NCBI RefSeq assembly: GCF_020991005.1
Contig: NZ_JAJLLW010000003.1
Coordinates: forward strand, 432,028 to 496,027
DNA from: Halomonas sp. CUBES01
GTDB lineage: Bacteria; Pseudomonadota; Gammaproteobacteria; Pseudomonadales; Halomonadaceae
Direction: 5' to 3'
Length of the DNA stretch: 64,000 nt
Positions within the stretch are counted from its first letter, which is position 1; the number at the start of each line of letters is the position of its first letter. The notes below the pieces were generated by a model. The model was not told where the DNA came from and searched no databases. It worked only from the letters and a program-made list of their open reading frames with translations. The position numbers and the translations under genes are program-made. Positions 63,926 to 64,000 of the stretch are shown in pieces.

Positions 63926-64000
63926 GGTGGATGTAGCTCAGTGGTAGAGCCCCGGATTGTGGCTCCGGTGGTCGTGGGTTCGATCCCCATCATCCACCCC
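63926..64000 (+). tRNA. tRNA-His (anticodon GTG), copy 2, cut by one base at window end
   Basis: Identical to the first His tRNA over the whole visible length; the last A of CCA lies beyond base 64000. The 40 bases between the two copies are unrelated to those before the first. Confidence 0.96.

Overview
The window is a GC-rich (about 60%) gammaproteobacterial chromosome segment with dense, mostly operonic housekeeping genes and no insertion sequences, prophage or CRISPR array that I could see. Several features together suggest a Halomonadaceae-like organism (Halomonas or Chromohalobacter type): a pyrophosphate-dependent phosphofructokinase, a fused tyrA-aroA gene in a gyrA-serC-pheA-tyrA/aroA-cmk-rpsA block, an MvaT-type H-NS-family protein, rsxABCDGE-nth, a RegA/RegB redox pair, and folD followed by a Pro-Arg-His-His tRNA run. 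The family placement is inference from gene content and order. No 16S gene is present.

Layout. 1-4 kb: start of pfp (cut by the window edge), rnt, argG, a HlyU-family protein and a DUF294 protein. 4-9.4 kb: a minus-strand, tightly overlapping signalling operon (receiver protein, membrane PAS-exonuclease fusion, small membrane protein, SLC5 transporter-STAC-histidine kinase). 9.5-10.6 kb: a homologue of the queuosine-tRNA mannosyltransferase. 10.7-16.5 kb: rsxABCDGE-nth. 16.6-21.3 kb: metG, a small protein, a PlsC-like acyltransferase and rdgC. 21.5-31.8 kb: a thioesterase, then gyrA-serC-pheA-tyrA/aroA-cmk-rpsA. 32-34 kb: mvaT, an AraC/Rob-like regulator and a small protein that resembles the MvaT oligomerisation region. 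34-41 kb: pilBCD-coaE-yacG and a Tus-like replication-terminator protein on the minus strand, with two tandem type IV pilin genes facing away. 41-45 kb: a CigR-like protein, an inositol monophosphatase-family enzyme, tRNA-Pro(GGG), ppnN and a LysR regulator. 45-51.6 kb: glycine cleavage genes (gcvH-gcvP on one strand, an AGCS symporter and gcvT on the other). 51.6-58 kb: a degenerate LytM lipoprotein, an acyltransferase, a LysR regulator divergent from a 3-oxoacid CoA-transferase pair, a DUF1338-like protein, grxA and 3-hydroxybutyrate dehydrogenase. 58-60.5 kb: RegA/RegB with a small membrane protein. 60.6-64 kb: pyrC, mtnN, folD and tRNA genes for Pro(TGG), Arg(TCT) and two identical His genes, the last missing one base at the window end.

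How the genes fit together: aromatic amino acid, serine and one-carbon metabolism are well represented (serC, pheA, tyrA-aroA, gcvTHP, folD, metG, mtnN). The CoA transferase and 3-hydroxybutyrate dehydrogenase form a ketone-body/polyhydroxybutyrate utilisation set beside a redox two-component system. The least ordinary parts are the SLC5-STAC kinase/exonuclease operon, the Tus-like protein, the possible MvaT antagonist, and the twin pilin genes separated by an intrinsic terminator.
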